Positions 9,950 to 23,149 are shown, counted from the first letter of the stretch. The stretch: 64,000 nt of DNA from Mallotus nudiflorus (GCA_947683625.1 CANTUR010000600.1:1-64000), one strand, 5' to 3'. Numbers and translations: made by a program. The notes: generated from the sequence alone by a model not told the origin.

Positions 9950-12370
9950 TATCTAGACTTTATCATTCCTGTTACACCATAATCCATAACAGAGTGCAGC
10001 AAAATTGAGAAAAACACTCTCCCAAAATCTGACGAATATCTTGGTGCAAATCAGCAACAAAATTTAAACCAGCAAGCCTCCAACACTCAGCAGCAACAAG
10101 TCAATCAAAGAGGAAATGAGTGATAGTTTCAGAATTCGAACAACATAAAGGACATGATTCATCAACGAAAACCCTCTTAGACCTGAGAGCATACCTAGTA
10201 GGGATACACTCTCTAGCACATCTCCATAAAAATTTCGCATCTTCTCAGGAACTTTCAGTTTCCAGATCTTCTGCCAAATAGGAAGAGCTGCACTCAGACA
10301 CTCTCCTGTAGTGAGTTGATAACAACTCTTAACTGTGAAAGTACCATTATGAGAGGGTAACCAATACCAACGATCAGCCACGTTCTGGGAACTCAATGGC
10401 AGCCGAAGAATATTATAACGATCTTGATCATTAAATAAGTCCAAAACCAAATCATGATCCCATTTTCTACAACCAGGAATGAACAGCCGTTGAACCATGC
10501 AATCTTCCAACCCATCTACTTTCGCCGTAGACACACACCCATCACCATTATTAGTCAACCACGGATCACCCCAAACTCTGGTAGAAAGCCCATCCCCAAT
10601 CCGGATACGAGCACCCTGCTTAATAATGGATTGCACGGCCATTAAAATTCTCTAAATGAAACTAGGTTTCTTACCTAACTTTGCATCAAGGAATGAAGAA
10701 AATGGAAAATATTTTGCCTTAAAAATCCGAGCAACAAGGGAACTAGGATTTTCTAAGAGCTTCCACTCCTGCTTTGAGATCATTGCCAAGTTAAAATCCC
10801 TCAACTTTTTAAACCCCAACCCTCCATAGGATTTCGGTACACACAACTTGTTCCAATTAAGCCAACGGATACCCTTCATCAAAGCATTCTGACCCCACCA
10901 ATAGCTGTTTAACATTCTTTCAATTTCCTCACACAGAAGCCGGAAGTAATAACACATTCACGATGTAATTCGGGATAGCCTGAGCAACTGTCTTTAATAA
11001 AATTCGTTTCCCGCCTCTAGATAACATCTTTGAGTGCCAAGAATTCAACCTGTTCCAGATACATTCTTTAATAAACTGAAACACTTCCCGTTTATTACTG
11101 CTAATAAAAGTAGGGAGGCCGAGATACATACCTTGGTACAGAACTGCAGGAATATTAACAAACTGAGAAATTTTCGCTTGAAGAGAGGCTTTAACATTTT
11201 TACTAAACATAAGAGAAGATTTAGAGAGGTTAATGGACTGCCCAGAAGCTGCTTTATATTCTTTTAGACACTGAGATACAATTTGGCACTCGACAATATT
11301 GGCTCTAAAAAATAGATGGCTATCATCTGCAACGAATAGATGACTGATTTGGGGAGAGTGCCGAGCAATTGAACAACCATGAATCAGCCCTGATTTACCT
11401 TTGCTTGCAACAATGAACTCAATCCCTCTGCACAAAGAATGAACAAGTACGGAAACAACGGGTCCCCGTGCCGGAGGCCTTTTTGTGGAATAACACTACC
11501 AATAGTCTCACCATTATGATAGACCATATATGAAACCGTGGAGACACAAAACATAATACGATCCATCCAATCCATATGAAATCCTAATCAAAGCATTATA
11601 GCGTTCGGAAAGCCCCACTCAATACAGTCATATGCTTTAGAGATATCAAGTTTAAGAGCTACTAACCCGTTCCTACCATTATGCTTCTGTTGCATCGAAT
11701 GAGATATCAAAAGCTAACATGACATTGTCAATAATAGAATGACCACCAATAAACGCTCCTTGACATTCAGAAAATAATCCCAGGAAGTAGCCTCTTGAGG
11801 CGATTGGCGAGAAGCTGAGCCAAAATTTTATAGGCTACATTACACAAGGCAATCGGTCGCAAATCTGACATGCTCTCCACATACTTCTTAGGAATCAATA
11901 CTAGCATCGTTTCATTGAATGAAGCAAAAAATGATTACAAAGCTGGAACATATCAACACCTACCACTGACCATAACTTTTGAAAGAAACAAGGATTCATC
12001 CCATCTGGACCCGGGGATTTATCTTGGTGCATACTAAAAGCAGCATCTCGAACCTCCTCCATTGAAACTGGACCCAAATGGCTATCATTCTGTTCTTGAG
12101 ATACAGAAGGACGAACACAAGCAACCACACTTTCAACCGAAGTACTGCTAGATTTAAAAATAGTGCTAAAATATTCAATAATAACCTATCGAACTGGAGG
12201 AATGTAAGAGCACCAAACTCCATTTTTATCCTTGATAGAGTGAATCATATTGCTACGTCTCCTACCCGAAGCATATGAATGAAAAAATCCCGTGTCAGAG
12301 TCCCCGTCTCTCAACTATAATTGCTTTACCTCTGTCTCTAGAAAGATTCTTGGTTTTCCAACAACACATT
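9950..12370 (-). pseudogene. LINE reverse transcriptase and zf-RVT region (ORF2, middle)
   Basis: Read from 12370 downward: LRDGDSDT..FFHSYASGRRR linker (about 12330-12240), KSPGPDGMNP (about 12040-12010), PQKGLRHGDPLFPYLF (about 11500-11440), the catalytic ADDS block (FVADDSHLFF, about 11330), and then the zf-RVT-like region (RIRIGDGLSTRVWGDPWL, about 10610, to WQKIWKLKVPEKMRNF, about 10250). The linker contains TAG and TAA where Trp/Gln are expected, and several frameshifts follow. The endonuclease that should precede it lies on the other side of the gypsy insertion (30906-31810). Confidence 0.85.
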
Positions 12371-14415
12371 TGTGACAACTGCAAATGATGTCAAGCATAC
12401 ATTATATGTATGTGACTAATAAATAATATATTCATTAAAATTAAATTTTAGTTTATAAGTCAATACATATATAAGACTAATTATATAAATAGCATATGAC
12501 ACACAAGCTCATAAAGTTAAGTAATTCATATTTTTCCTTATATTATTTATATATAATACATTGGTCATATTACAAAATATGAAAATTTACTAAGCATTTT
12601 ACATTTTATACAACTGAAGATGACCTTCTATTGACTCACCTAGTACAATGCTAGTGAAATTAATGCAAATGTTTCCCCAAGATAGACTAAAGTTCTTCTA
12701 ATCTTAAAAAATAATGTAGAGAAGTAAGTCTGCAACTCAATAAATAAATAATATAATATCCTATGAAAAATAACTCATTCAAGCATGTAATATTATCAAG
12801 TGTCAATCCATTCAATATTTAACTATGCATTTATAATATGTAAATAGTCATAGTATCATAGGATTTTCTTTTGGACATCAATGAATTTATGAAATATATA
12901 TATAAAATCGCAACTTTTTTTCAATTATTCAAGAATCCTCGTATGCACACAGCTTATCATAATTTGGTACCAAATATTTCTTTAGCCTTATTACAACATT
13001 TCAAGAGGATTCCTTAATGCACACAACATTACCTCATTCACAAATAACATTGCATCCTCATACTCATCCAACCATATTTATTATATTTAAATATACATCT
13101 CATACCACTCCATTGAATAATTAACATTCTCATAATACACAAGTACAATAATATACCCAAAATATATCATATTTCAATATGGCAGATTCAATAGTGTAAA
13201 TTCAAAAATACATAAAAAATTTCACATTATAAATATCAAAGTCGTATTTTCCATATCAATAGCATAATAAGTATAAATTAATTTGCAACTCATTTCACAT
13301 CAATTGGATTTATAATTATTTCCTCTTAACTAACCAGTTTAACAAATAAATTTATAATTATCTATTTTAAGTGTTATTTTCACATATAACATTAAGTTAT
13401 TCACTTACATTTATTGCTTCTTTCCCTTTGCTTGTATTTATTTGTATAACAGCCTAATTTCCATTTGATTTAGCTGAAATATAACATAATTCACTGGTTT
13501 TTAAACATCCAAAAATAATAAAATCTCATCTAGCATGATAACATCACTAAACTACCTAAACTTATGAAACTGCCAATTATAATAGATTTAACAGGGTGAA
13601 TTTAAAAAATTTACCGATAATTCTATATAATATATCTCAAAATTAAACTTTCCATATTATTAACCTTATGTGTCTAGAGTAATTTAAAATTGATTTTGTT
13701 TCAATTTGAGGTGTATAGAGAAAGAACTGTATGAAATAAGCCACCTTACTCACACCAGCGATGGAAATTGAGCAATAAAATGTTTCCTTTTATTACACTA
13801 ACATAGAGTCTGAATCAAATCAAACTTAAAAAGAGGAATAGTTTTAGTTAACTCTTCAAAGTTTCCATTCATCAAAGAACACTTAATTTGAAGCTTTTTA
13901 ACTTGAGATATGATTAAAACAATATGACTAAAAAACTAGATCCTTAGAACCCGAATTTTTCATCTTATAAACCCTAACTTAATTCAACCAAAAATATTAA
14001 AATTACTTACCAAATAAACATTTAAGGCCTTGAAAGATGAAGATTGTGGTCTGGAATAAATTTCTAAACCTTCAATTTACTTTAAAAATTCAGTTTTTCT
14101 TTTTTAAAGGAGGAGGAGGAGGAGGAGGAGGAAGATAAGGATTATCTTCCTCCCTTCACTCTTAGCCACGTATAATTTTTTATAATAATAATAATAATAA
14201 CAACAACAACAACAACTAAACCAATTTAAAACCCTTTATTTTTGCTATTAACTAATTTAAATTTATAATTCTTATTATGGACTTAATTGTAAACATTTAT
14301 GATCTTTTCCTATTTAATATTGGAATTAATACCACACTTATTACATGCAATTTTTCATATCTATATGATGTGTATGTTTTGCAAATAAATGTAAATGCAT
14401 TAGGTGGGCATTACA
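12371..14415 (-). repeat. 3' LTR of the minus-strand gypsy element
   Basis: It starts at 14415 (tgtaatgcccacc, minus) directly after a purine-rich tract, and ends at 12371 in the LINE. Positions 12954-14415 match 29094-30905 at high similarity (for example the tcataatttggtaccaaatatttctttagcc block). Relative to the 5' copy it lacks about 370 bp around 13303. The stretch 12371-12953 has no counterpart in the 5' copy, because that copy is broken at about 29090. A GGA-rich run lies at about 14110-14133. Confidence 0.8.
14110..14136. repeat. (GGA)n microsatellite in gypsy LTR
   Basis: About eight AGG/GGA units. The equivalent position in the other LTR (about 30600-30640) has a shorter mixed AAG/AGG run. 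Confidence 0.85.
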
Positions 14416-14427
14416 TTTCTCCCCACC
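14416..14427 (-). other. Polypurine tract of the minus-strand gypsy element
   Basis: On the minus strand ggtggggagaaa directly precedes the 3' LTR start. Its position and composition fit the second-strand primer site of an LTR element. Confidence 0.75.
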
Positions 14428-14479
14428 TTAGGATATTTCATCCTCGAATTAAATATGACTCACCAATCTCAAAAATTAA

Positions 14480-15920
14480 GTAAGCGAATTAAATTCTCAT
14501 ATCCTTTTTTACTTCCCATGTAACTTCTTTTAGAGAATGCCGACTCCATTTAATTTTTACTATTAGAATTTCTTTATTATGTAGCTTCTTTATCTGTCTA
14601 TCAAGAATTTCAATTGATTTTTCTTTATACTTTAAATCTTATGTCAACTGTATTTCTGACTCCTGTACTACATGTCTAGGATCATATCTATATCTTTTTA
14701 ACATGAAAACATGAAACACATCATGCATCTAAGATAATTCTGGTGGTAGTGCTAATATATATGCTAAAGGACCAACTCTTCCCAAAATCTTATAAGGGCC
14801 AATGTACTTAGGACTTAATTTTCCTTGCCTGCCGAATTGTATAATGCCCTTCCATAATGATACTTTTAAAAACATTTTTTCTCCCATATCATACTCCATC
14901 TCTCTTATATGCTTGTCCATATAAATCTTTTATCTATCTTGTGCAGCCTTTAAACACTTTTTGACTATTTAAATCTTATCCACCGTTTCTTGTATCAATT
15001 CAGGACATTCTAATTGTTGTAACCCTTCCATATCTCAACAAACAAGACTTCTACATTTTTTGTCATATAAAGCTTCATATGGAGCCATACCAATACTTGA
15101 ATGATAACTGTTATTGTAAGTAAATTCAATTAAGGGTAAATGCTCATCCCAGTTCCTTTAAATTCAAGCGTACAAGCTCCTAACATATCTTCTAATGTTT
15201 GAATTTTCCTTTCCGATTGTCTATTTATTTAAGGGTGGAACACTATACTAAAATGTAACTTTGTTCCCAAAGCTCTTTGTAAACTTCCTTAAAAAGGAGA
15301 TGTAAATCGTGGATCTTTATTTAACACAATTGACATTAGCATACCATGTAGTCTTACAATTTCTGACACATATATTCTAGATAATTTGTCCAGTGAATCA
15401 CTTTGTTGCATAGGTAGAAAATGAGCTGATTTAGCAAGTCAATCAACAATTACCCATATGGCATCATGCTTCCTAAAGGTTTGAGGCAATTCAAGAATAA
15501 AGTCTGTCGTTACTTTTTCCCATCTCCACTCTAGAATAGGCAATGGATGAAGTTTACCAGTCGGTGCCTAATGTTAAGCTTTTACTTATTGACATGTCAA
15601 ACATTTTGCTACATATTCAGCTGTATCTTTCTTTATTGTCAGCCACTAATAAAAAGGTCATAAATTCTTGTACATTTTAGTGCTTCCAAGATGCATTGCG
15701 TATAGTGCATAATGGGTTTCATTCAAAATTTTTTCTCTCAATTCCCTTATATTTAGAACACAAATGTGTCCATTAATCAATAACATCCCATCGTGCCTTA
15801 GTGCAAACTGTTCATTCTTTCCTTGTTGCACCTTTTCCTTCATTTTTCTTAAATATGGATCACTCATATGCTTTTCTTGAATTTTACTCTCTAACAAGGG
15901 CTTGACATGCATACTTGCAA
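14480..15920 (-). pseudogene. Gypsy integrase and C-terminal GPY/F region
   Basis: On the minus strand the frame at 15912-15658 gives the zinc-binding N-terminal region (THYALYAMHLGSTKMYKNL), followed by a CLTCQ-type cysteine pair near 15620-15600. The core (about 15560-15050) is broken by many stops. The frame 14920-14729 ends with KLSPKYIGPYKILGRVGPLA and LALPPELS, the GPY/F module of Ty3/gypsy integrases. I cannot confirm a chromodomain after it. Confidence 0.8.
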
Positions 15921-16019
15921 TAAGTATAACATCCTAAAATGCAAATTCTACATGCAATATTCTAAGCTCTACCAATGACCTTACTGCTTAACAAGTCATT
16001 CTAATATTTCTCTTAATGG

Positions 16020-16883
16020 CTTTCCTACTTAAAGCATCAGTAACTCTGTTGGCTTTTCTCGGATGGTAATCTATGGTACAATCATAATCCTTTATCAACT
16101 CCATCCACCTTCTTTGTCTCAAATTAAACTCCTTTTGTGTTGGAATATATTTCAGACTTTTGTGGCTAGTGAAAATCTAAAATGTTTCTTCATGCAAATA
16201 GTGCCTCCATATTTTAAGAGTATGGATAATTACTGTTAATTCTAAACCATGAGTCAAATAATTTAGTTCATGACTCCTTAATTGTCTAGAAGTATAAGCA
16301 ATAACTTTTCCATTTTGCATTCACACACATCCTAATTCATGCTGTGATGCATTTGTAAAAATTGTATATCCATTATTGCCCGATGGCAAAGTTAGAACTG
16401 GTGCAGAAATCAGCCTTTTCTTCAATTCTTCAAAAATTTTCTCACATTTAGTATCCCATTTAAACATCACATTCTTCTTTAACAAGGTCATTAATGGTTT
16501 AGCAATAATTGAAAATCCTTCAATAAATCTTCTATAATATCCAACCAATCCTAAAAACTCCATACCTCTGATACATTTTTAGGGGGTTCCCACTCCTTTA
16601 CGGCTGCAATCTTCGAAGGATCAGGTTGTACACTATTTTTAGAAACAATATGCCCAAAGAATGCAATCTTTTCTAGTAAAAACTCATATTTAATGAATTT
16701 TGCATAAAGAAACTTTTCTCTCAAAATTTGTAATACTATTCTTAAATGCTCTTATACTACTCTCAAGTTTCAGAATAAATCAATATATCATTAATAAACA
16801 TAATGAAAAATTGATCTAAATACATATGGAATATTTTATTCATTAAGGACATAAAAGCAGTAGGTGCATTTATTATCCAACTA
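16020..16883 (-). pseudogene. Gypsy reverse transcriptase C-terminal half and RNase H
   Basis: Read downward from the copia junction: INAPTAFMSLMNKIF, then FINDILIYS at about 16800-16770, where the usual FIDD is FIND, so one catalytic Asp is changed. The frame 16563-16321 holds the connection and RNase H start (FKWDTKCEKIFEELKKRL, SAPVLTLP, TNASQHELGCV, with TDAS changed to TNAS). Later RNase H sequence to about 16020 is broken. The other half of the reverse transcriptase lies at 25474-25850. Confidence 0.85.
16879..16883. repeat. Left target duplication of the copia element
   Basis: aacta here and aactg at 25474-25478 flank the copia LTRs; four of five bases match. Confidence 0.6.
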
Positions 16884-18009
16884 TGTTGACCTTAACAATA
16901 GTCAATCTTAATTTTAATCTTAATAAACTTAATTTTTAGCATTTAATTTATTTTTTTAAGTGTGTACAAGTTAGGATTCTATTGGAAGTTAAAATGAAGT
17001 ATGAATATCTTGGGCTGATTCGACCTCTGAGATTCAAGGAGGCTTTTGACATCCTTAGAACTTTATAATAAAAAAGTTATCTTCTTCACATTTGAAGTAG
17101 ACATATTGAGATTTTTAAATTGAGCTTGTCAAAATTTGAGTTCATTTGGGTATGCAAATATTGAGTCAAAGTCAACATATGTAACTATCATTTTAGATTG
17201 CACAACTCTTAGTATTTTGGAAATATCTTGAGCTGCAAAAGTCCAATTGAGGTGATTCAAAATGATATGGAAAGCTAAGTCAAATATATACAACTTTTAT
17301 GAAGAAAATGTAGGGAAATTCAAATGTCTGTAGTAGCTAATCACTATTTCAACCCGTACACAGTAGTTTGATATCATTACTTTCAATAATTTAAAATTAT
17401 AAATGTTGGATTCAAAATATAGACGTTGGAAAAATTATTTGCACCTCCAACAACTATATTTTTTTAGTGTTTATCTATATAAACATCTCTAGAGCTGAAT
17501 AAAAGTTAAGACATTTTTTTTGCTTATTATCATTCTCTATTTTAACATTCATTAAAGCTCTCAAATTCTCAAATATTCACTCTTTGTTTATAACTATTGT
17601 GAGAGTTGTTTATATGTTAAAAATAGAATTTATCTTCATCTTAAATCTTAGGATACACTAGTAGGGAAGAGAGATTTATTTCTAAAGAAATTGGTTGAAG
17701 TGTTGTCCATTAGAACACTTGGGATTTGGTTTTTTAAGTAAGCCTTGAAAACTCATGTTGTAAGGTTGTAAGAGTGAACCATAAAACTCTTGTGTAATCT
17801 CAATCTTATGAATAAGATTATGGGTGATTGAAAATCCTAACTTGGGGATAAGTTAGGTGGAGACGTAAGATTATTGTTAAATCTGAACTCCTTAAATCAT
17901 TGTGTTCTTCATTCTTCCTTCTTAACATTCTTTTAATTCTTGCAAATAATTATTTTTAATTTCAATTTTTATTTAATAGCCCTATTCACCCCCCTCTAGG
18001 GCTTTTTTA
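16884..18009 (+). repeat. 5' LTR of the copia element
   Basis: It starts tgttgacctt and ends ctagggcttttta, where CA of the terminus has become TA. It matches 24334-25473 throughout, including the shared tatataaacatc TATA-like stretch (about 17478) and the terminal block with a run of C followed by tctagggctttt. Confidence 0.9.
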
Positions 18010-18011
18010 AT

Positions 18012-18023
18012 TAGTATTAGAGC
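18012..18023 (+). other. Primer-binding site of the copia element (tRNA-Met type, decayed)
   Basis: tagtattagagc compares with the usual tggtatcagagc: one G-to-A and one C-to-T change. It lies two bases after the 5' LTR. Confidence 0.75.
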
Positions 18024-18060
18024 TTGAATTCTTGGAACTTCATTGCTAGAATACAAGATC

Positions 18061-19185
18061 ATGGGGACTGAATTATAAAATATTTCTTCACTTAGACCAT
18101 TCTTCGATGGTAGTGACTATCCTTATTGGAAGTTCAAAATGGAGCTATACCTTGATTGTGATTCCATCAAACTTTAGGATATTGTGCTAAAAGGTTAGGA
18201 GCCACCTACAACTACTATTGATGGTGTGGTAACTACTCTAGTAAGGAGTCAATGGAATAATGAGCAAAAGGATGAAAATTATAAAAATAAAAAGGCGATG
18301 ATCACTCTAGTCTCTTTTATGACAAGGGAAGGAGGCAAGCTTCAACATTACATGTCGGCCAAAGAAATGTGGGAGACTTTGGAAAATCATTATGAAGGCA
18401 ACGTGCAAGTTAAAAGCAAGAAGGTTCAACTTCACATGTATGAATATGAACTTTTTAAGATGAAGCCTTATGAGTCAATCATGGAGATGACAAATTGACT
18501 CAATGCTCTTATCACCACCCTCAAGAAACTTGGAAAGCATTTCTCCAAAGAAGAAGTAAATAATAAGATTCTAAGAATCCTACTTAAGAAGGATTAGGAA
18601 TCTCGGGTTACTTCAATTGAGGAAGCTCAAGACCTCTCTATCGACATGCTTATTAGAAAGCTCTTAACATATAAGCTAACAATTAAGTAAAAAGGTGAAA
18701 ATTAAAAAGAAAAGGAAGAGAAGAAGAAGAGCATTGCCTTGTATGCTTCACAAAATGATATTGAAGAAGAAAATGTTGAAAGTTCTAGTGATGAAGATAA
18801 TGAAATTTTCATGCTCACTTGAAATTTTAAGAAGTTCTTAAAAAAGAAACATTCATCAAGAATAAGACACTTCAATAAGAAGTATGAAGGAGAAAATAAA
18901 AAGAAAACCAAAGACGTTACTTGCTATGAATGCAAGAAACCGGGTCACATCCGAAGTGAGTGTCCTAAACTCAAAAATAAGAGCAAAGGAACAAAAGAGA
19001 AAAAGAGGGCTTATAAGGCAACTTGGGATGACTCCTTCGAATTGAAAATGAAAGAGGAACAACAACAAGAAGTAGCCAACTTTTGTTTTATGGCTCTTAA
19101 AAATGAAAAAGAGGTACCATCTATATTTAATTCTTCATGTGATGATGATTATTGTGATGATGATGATATTGAAAGCTCTATGTAA
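18061..19185 (+). pseudogene. Copia gag (UBN2/DUF4219-like capsid) with CCHC zinc knuckle
   Basis: It starts at the ATG at 18061 (MGTEL). The capsid part contains FDGSDYPYWKFKMELYL and AKEMWETLENHYEG, typical of plant copia gag. An acidic/lysine-rich region and the knuckle CYECKKPGHIRSEC (about 18930-18972, CX2CX4HX4C complete) follow, then an Asp-rich tail. Stops at about 18076, 18175, 18496, 18596 and 18687 interrupt it; several are TAG or TAA in place of a probable Gln or Trp codon. Confidence 0.85.
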
Positions 19186-20150
19186 GGAAACTCTTGCTTA
19201 AATGCAAAAACTTATTATCTAAGAAGAAGCATTATAAGCATCATTATCTAGCCTAACTAAGGAATTCAAAAAATTGAAAAATTAATTTTCTAATCTTGTT
19301 AAATTAAATGATAAATTTTCTAATGATTTGAAAACTTCAAATTCCTTGGAAGATCAAATTAAGAAAGTAAATGATGAAAATCAAAAGCTTTCTAAGGAAT
19401 TCTTAAATTTGAAAAATTCCATTGAGAAACTCATGAAGGGAAAAGAATATTTGAATAAGATTGTTGACTCTCAAAAATTCCACTGAGATATACATGGAAT
19501 TGGATATACCAATGGAATAGCTTCTTCATCATCATCACATATTAATTTTGTTAAAGCCTCAAATAAGTATGCTCTTTCTATCTTAAAACAAAATGAGACT
19601 TAAGCTTTCAAAGATCAAAGATCTTATGTGTCAAACACTTAAGGAAAATCTTATAAGACTTAACCTTATATGACACAAAGAAGTAAGCATTATGATAGGA
19701 AAATAAAACCTAAACATGCTTACATATACACTGGACACAATACTCATAAGCATGTTGCACAACATAATGCACCTAGACATATTGCACAAACCTATAAAAA
19801 TACACATTGTCATTGCCAATGCATGTCTTACACTATGACTTAAAAGAACTTTAGGATACACACACCACAACATCAATAAAGGCATGCTTCACACATTAGG
19901 AATACATATCCTCCTAGGAGAAATAAGTTTGCAAATATTGAATGTTCATATTGCATGATCAAAGGACATACTAATACTGTGTGCTTCTATAGAAGACTGC
20001 ACATGAACTTGCTTCCTATGGACTATCTGCACATGAACTTGCTTCCTACGGACTATCTTGAAACTAACCAACCTAGACCAAGAAAGGTTTGGGTTCAAAA
20101 TAATGCTTAAATTATCTTATGTAGGTGTGCTTTAAATCCAAAAGATTAAA
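19186..20150 (+). pseudogene. Copia gag/protease linker region, degenerate
   Basis: Short readable pieces rich in Lys, Asn and Ser (for example SLEDQIKKVNDENQKLSKEF, coiled-coil-like, about 19335-19400), and a knuckle-like CSYCMIKGHTNTVCF (about 19945-19990). There are many stops. It includes a 30-bp in-frame tandem duplication at 19997-20056. Confidence 0.6.
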
Positions 20151-20154
20151 AAGC

Positions 20155-21560
20155 AAAATGTATTTTGATAGTGGATGCTCAAGGCACATGATTGATGCTA
20201 AGGATGGAGGAAACATTACTTTTAGGGACAATGCAAAAGGAAAGATTATTGGAATTGGAGAAATTGATAATTCTTAGTCCTTAACTATACACTATGTGTT
20301 GCTTATTGATGGTCTTAAACATAACTTGCTTAGTATAAGTCAATTATATGATATGGGAAATAAGGTCACTTTCTATCCTAAGAATTACTCTGTTAGTAGT
20401 CTTGATGAAGACAAAGTAATTTTTAGTGGTGAAAGAGTTGATAATTTTTATGTTATTGATTTGAATAAGATTGATAATAAAGATATTAAATGCTTGATGT
20501 CAATTTCCCATGACATATGGACATGGCATAGAAGGTTAGGACATGCAAATTTTAAGCTATTGAATGATCTTTATAAATATGAACTTATGATTGGTTTACC
20601 TAAGCTTGAATTCACTAAGAATAAACCTTGTGATACTTTTCAAAAGGGAAAACAATCCAAGTCCACATTTAAGTAAAAAAATGTAGTGTCCATTTATAGG
20701 CCACTTGAACTTATACATATGGATTTGTTTAGACCAACTAGAGTTGCTAGTCTCAGTGGTATGAACTATGCATATATATTAGTTGATAATCTAATATAAG
20801 AAATACAAAAATCATAAGGTTTTTGTATGTGAAATACCATTTTCATTATAAAAGGTTTTTAAAAATTCATTTTGATCGTGGAACCGAGTTTTAAAATGAA
20901 TTTTTCAAAACCTTTTGTGATGAAAATGGTATTTCACATACATTCTCTTCTCCTAAAACTCCTTAACAAAATGAGGTAGTTGAAAGGAAAAAATAGAACT
21001 CTTGTGGAAATGGCTAAAACAATGCTTCATGATTATAGTTTGCCTTTATACTTTTAGGTGGAAGCCGTTAACATGTCTTGCTATATTTCAAATAGAGTTT
21101 TTAAAAGACCATTTTTTAATGAAACTTCTTATGAGCTATGGAACAATAGAAAACCTAAAATCTCATATCTAAGAGTATTTAGATGTTAGTGCTTTATATT
21201 AAACACCAAGGATAATCTTGAAAAATTTGATTCCAAAGCCAACAAAGGAATTTTTCTAAGTTATTCTATTTTTAGTAAAGCATATAGAGTTTTTAATAAG
21301 ATAACTCTATCAATTAAAGAGTCAATGCATGCTGTATTTAATGAATTAAACTCACTTGATCCTAGAAAGGATATTTGTAGTGTTGATGATCTTGTAGGAA
21401 AAGATGAGATTGTGGAAACTTAATAAGAAAATGCTAGTAAGCCTCTAGAACTTAAAGGTCTAAGCAACGAGGATAATGAGGAAACGTCTCAACCTACCTT
21501 AAAGGATGAACTTCCAAAGGATTGGTAATTCAAAAAAGCTCATCCTTAAGACCTCATTAT
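20155..21560 (+). pseudogene. Copia protease and integrase
   Basis: Protease: YFDSGCSRHMID at about 20161 keeps the catalytic D-S-G. Integrase zinc region: WHRRLGHANFKLL (about 20524), followed by PCDTFQKGKQS, in which the second Cys of the pair is Phe. The central core is replaced by an inverted duplication (20824-20942), after which the conserved FFKTFCDENGISHTFSSPKT and ERKNRTLVEMAKTMLHDYSL resume. Stops and the inversion abolish function. The C-terminal region (about 21360-21560) is acidic and degenerate. Confidence 0.85.
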
Positions 21561-21639
21561 AGGTAACACTATAAAAGGGTAACTGTTATATCTCAATTAA
21601 AGTCTATTATTAATTTAGCCTTTATTTCTCAAATTGAAC

Positions 21640-23140
21640 CTAAAAATACTAATGATGCTTTATGTGATGAATTTTGGGACCTTGCTATATAACAAAAGTT
21701 AAATCAATTTGAGAGAAATAAGGTTTAGACCTTGGTTCCTAGATCAAAACATCATCCTATTATAGGTGCCAAATGGGTGTTTAGAAATAAGATGAATGAA
21801 CAAGGTGTCATAACTAGGAATAAAACTAGACTAGTAGCTAAAGGTTATGATTAAGAGGAAGACATAGATTATGATGAAACCTATACCCCCGTTGAAAGGT
21901 TAGAAGCAATTAGAATACTACTTGCAATTGTATCATTCATAGATTTCAAACTTTATCAAATGGATGTTAAAAGTGCATTTTTAAATGGTTTTATTGAAGA
22001 AGAGGTGTATGTTGAACAACCTGCAGGTTTTGAAAGCTTTGATTTTCCAAATCATGTATTTAAACTTTCTAAAGCATTATATGGATTGAAACAAGCTCCT
22101 AGAGCTTGGTATGAAAGATTAAGCAACTTCTTGTTAGAGACAGGTTTCTTTAAAGGAAAAGTTAATAAAACTCTTTTCATAAAGAAATCCAAGCATGATT
22201 TATTAATTGTTCAAATATACATTGATGACATTATATTCGATGCTACTAACCATTGCTTGTGTTAGGAATTCTCTAATTTAATGCAAGGAGAATTTGAGAT
22301 GAGTATGATGGGTGAACTCAAATTCTTTCTTGGACTACAAATCAAGTAATGCAAAAATAGGATTTTTATCAATCAAACTAAGTATGCAAGAGACATTCTC
22401 AAGAAGATAAGTAAAACTCCAATGAGCACCACAACCAAACTTAACAAATATGAGAATGACAAATTGGTTGATGAAAAGTGATTTAGAGGTATGATTAGAT
22501 CTCTTCTTTATTTAACTGCTAGTAGACTCGATATTATGTTTGCTACTTGCTTGTGTACTAGATTTCAATCAAGTCCTAAAGAGTCTTATTTGAATGCTAT
22601 CAAAAGAATTTTCAAATATCTTTGTAGTACAATGCATTTAGGACTTTGGTATCCTAGGAGTTCATCCTTTGACTTGATTAGTTATTCTGATGCAAACTTT
22701 ATCGATAGTTTACTAGATAGAAAAAGCACTTTTGAAACTTATCAATTTTTAAAATAATGTTTAGTTTCTTGGTTTAGCAAGAAACAAGCTTTGGTTGCCT
22801 TGTCCACTACTGAAGTTGAATATATTATAGCAAGTCTTTGTTGTTCACAAGTTTTATGGAAAAAACAATAGTTGTTAGACTATGGTGTAAAACTTTATCA
22901 CATTCCAATCAAATGTGACAATACAAGTGCTATCATCCTTAGTAAAAATCTCATTCAACATTCTAGAACTAAGCATCTAGACATTAGACATCATTTCTTA
23001 TGTGATCATGCTAAAATTGGTGATATCTCACTTGAATTTATTGATACAAATAATTAACTTGTAGATATCTTTACCAAACCTCTCAATGAAGAAAGATTGA
23101 ATTTCATTAAGCATGAACTTAGCATGATTGATGGTTATAG
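21640..23140 (+). pseudogene. Copia reverse transcriptase and RNase H
   Basis: RT blocks in order: KWVFRNKMNEQG (about 21771), YDEDIDYDETYTPVERLEA-like (21850-21905), MDVKSAFLNGFIEEEVYVEQ (21960), LSKALYGLKQAPRAWYERL (about 22065), and IYIDDIIF (about 22220) with the catalytic YxDD intact. RNase H: LDIMFATCLCTRFQSSP, LISYSDANFIDSLLDRKST (about 22675) and HIPIKCDNTSAIILSKN (about 22899), then RTKHLDIRHHF. Stops at 21841-21860, 22263 and 22755 break it. Confidence 0.9.
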
Positions 23141-23149
23141 TTTATTTTG

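Noticed and set aside
18702..19068. Minus-strand Phe/Ser/Leu-rich ORFs that look like membrane proteins
   Set aside because: They are antisense of the Lys/Glu-rich copia gag and have no independent support.
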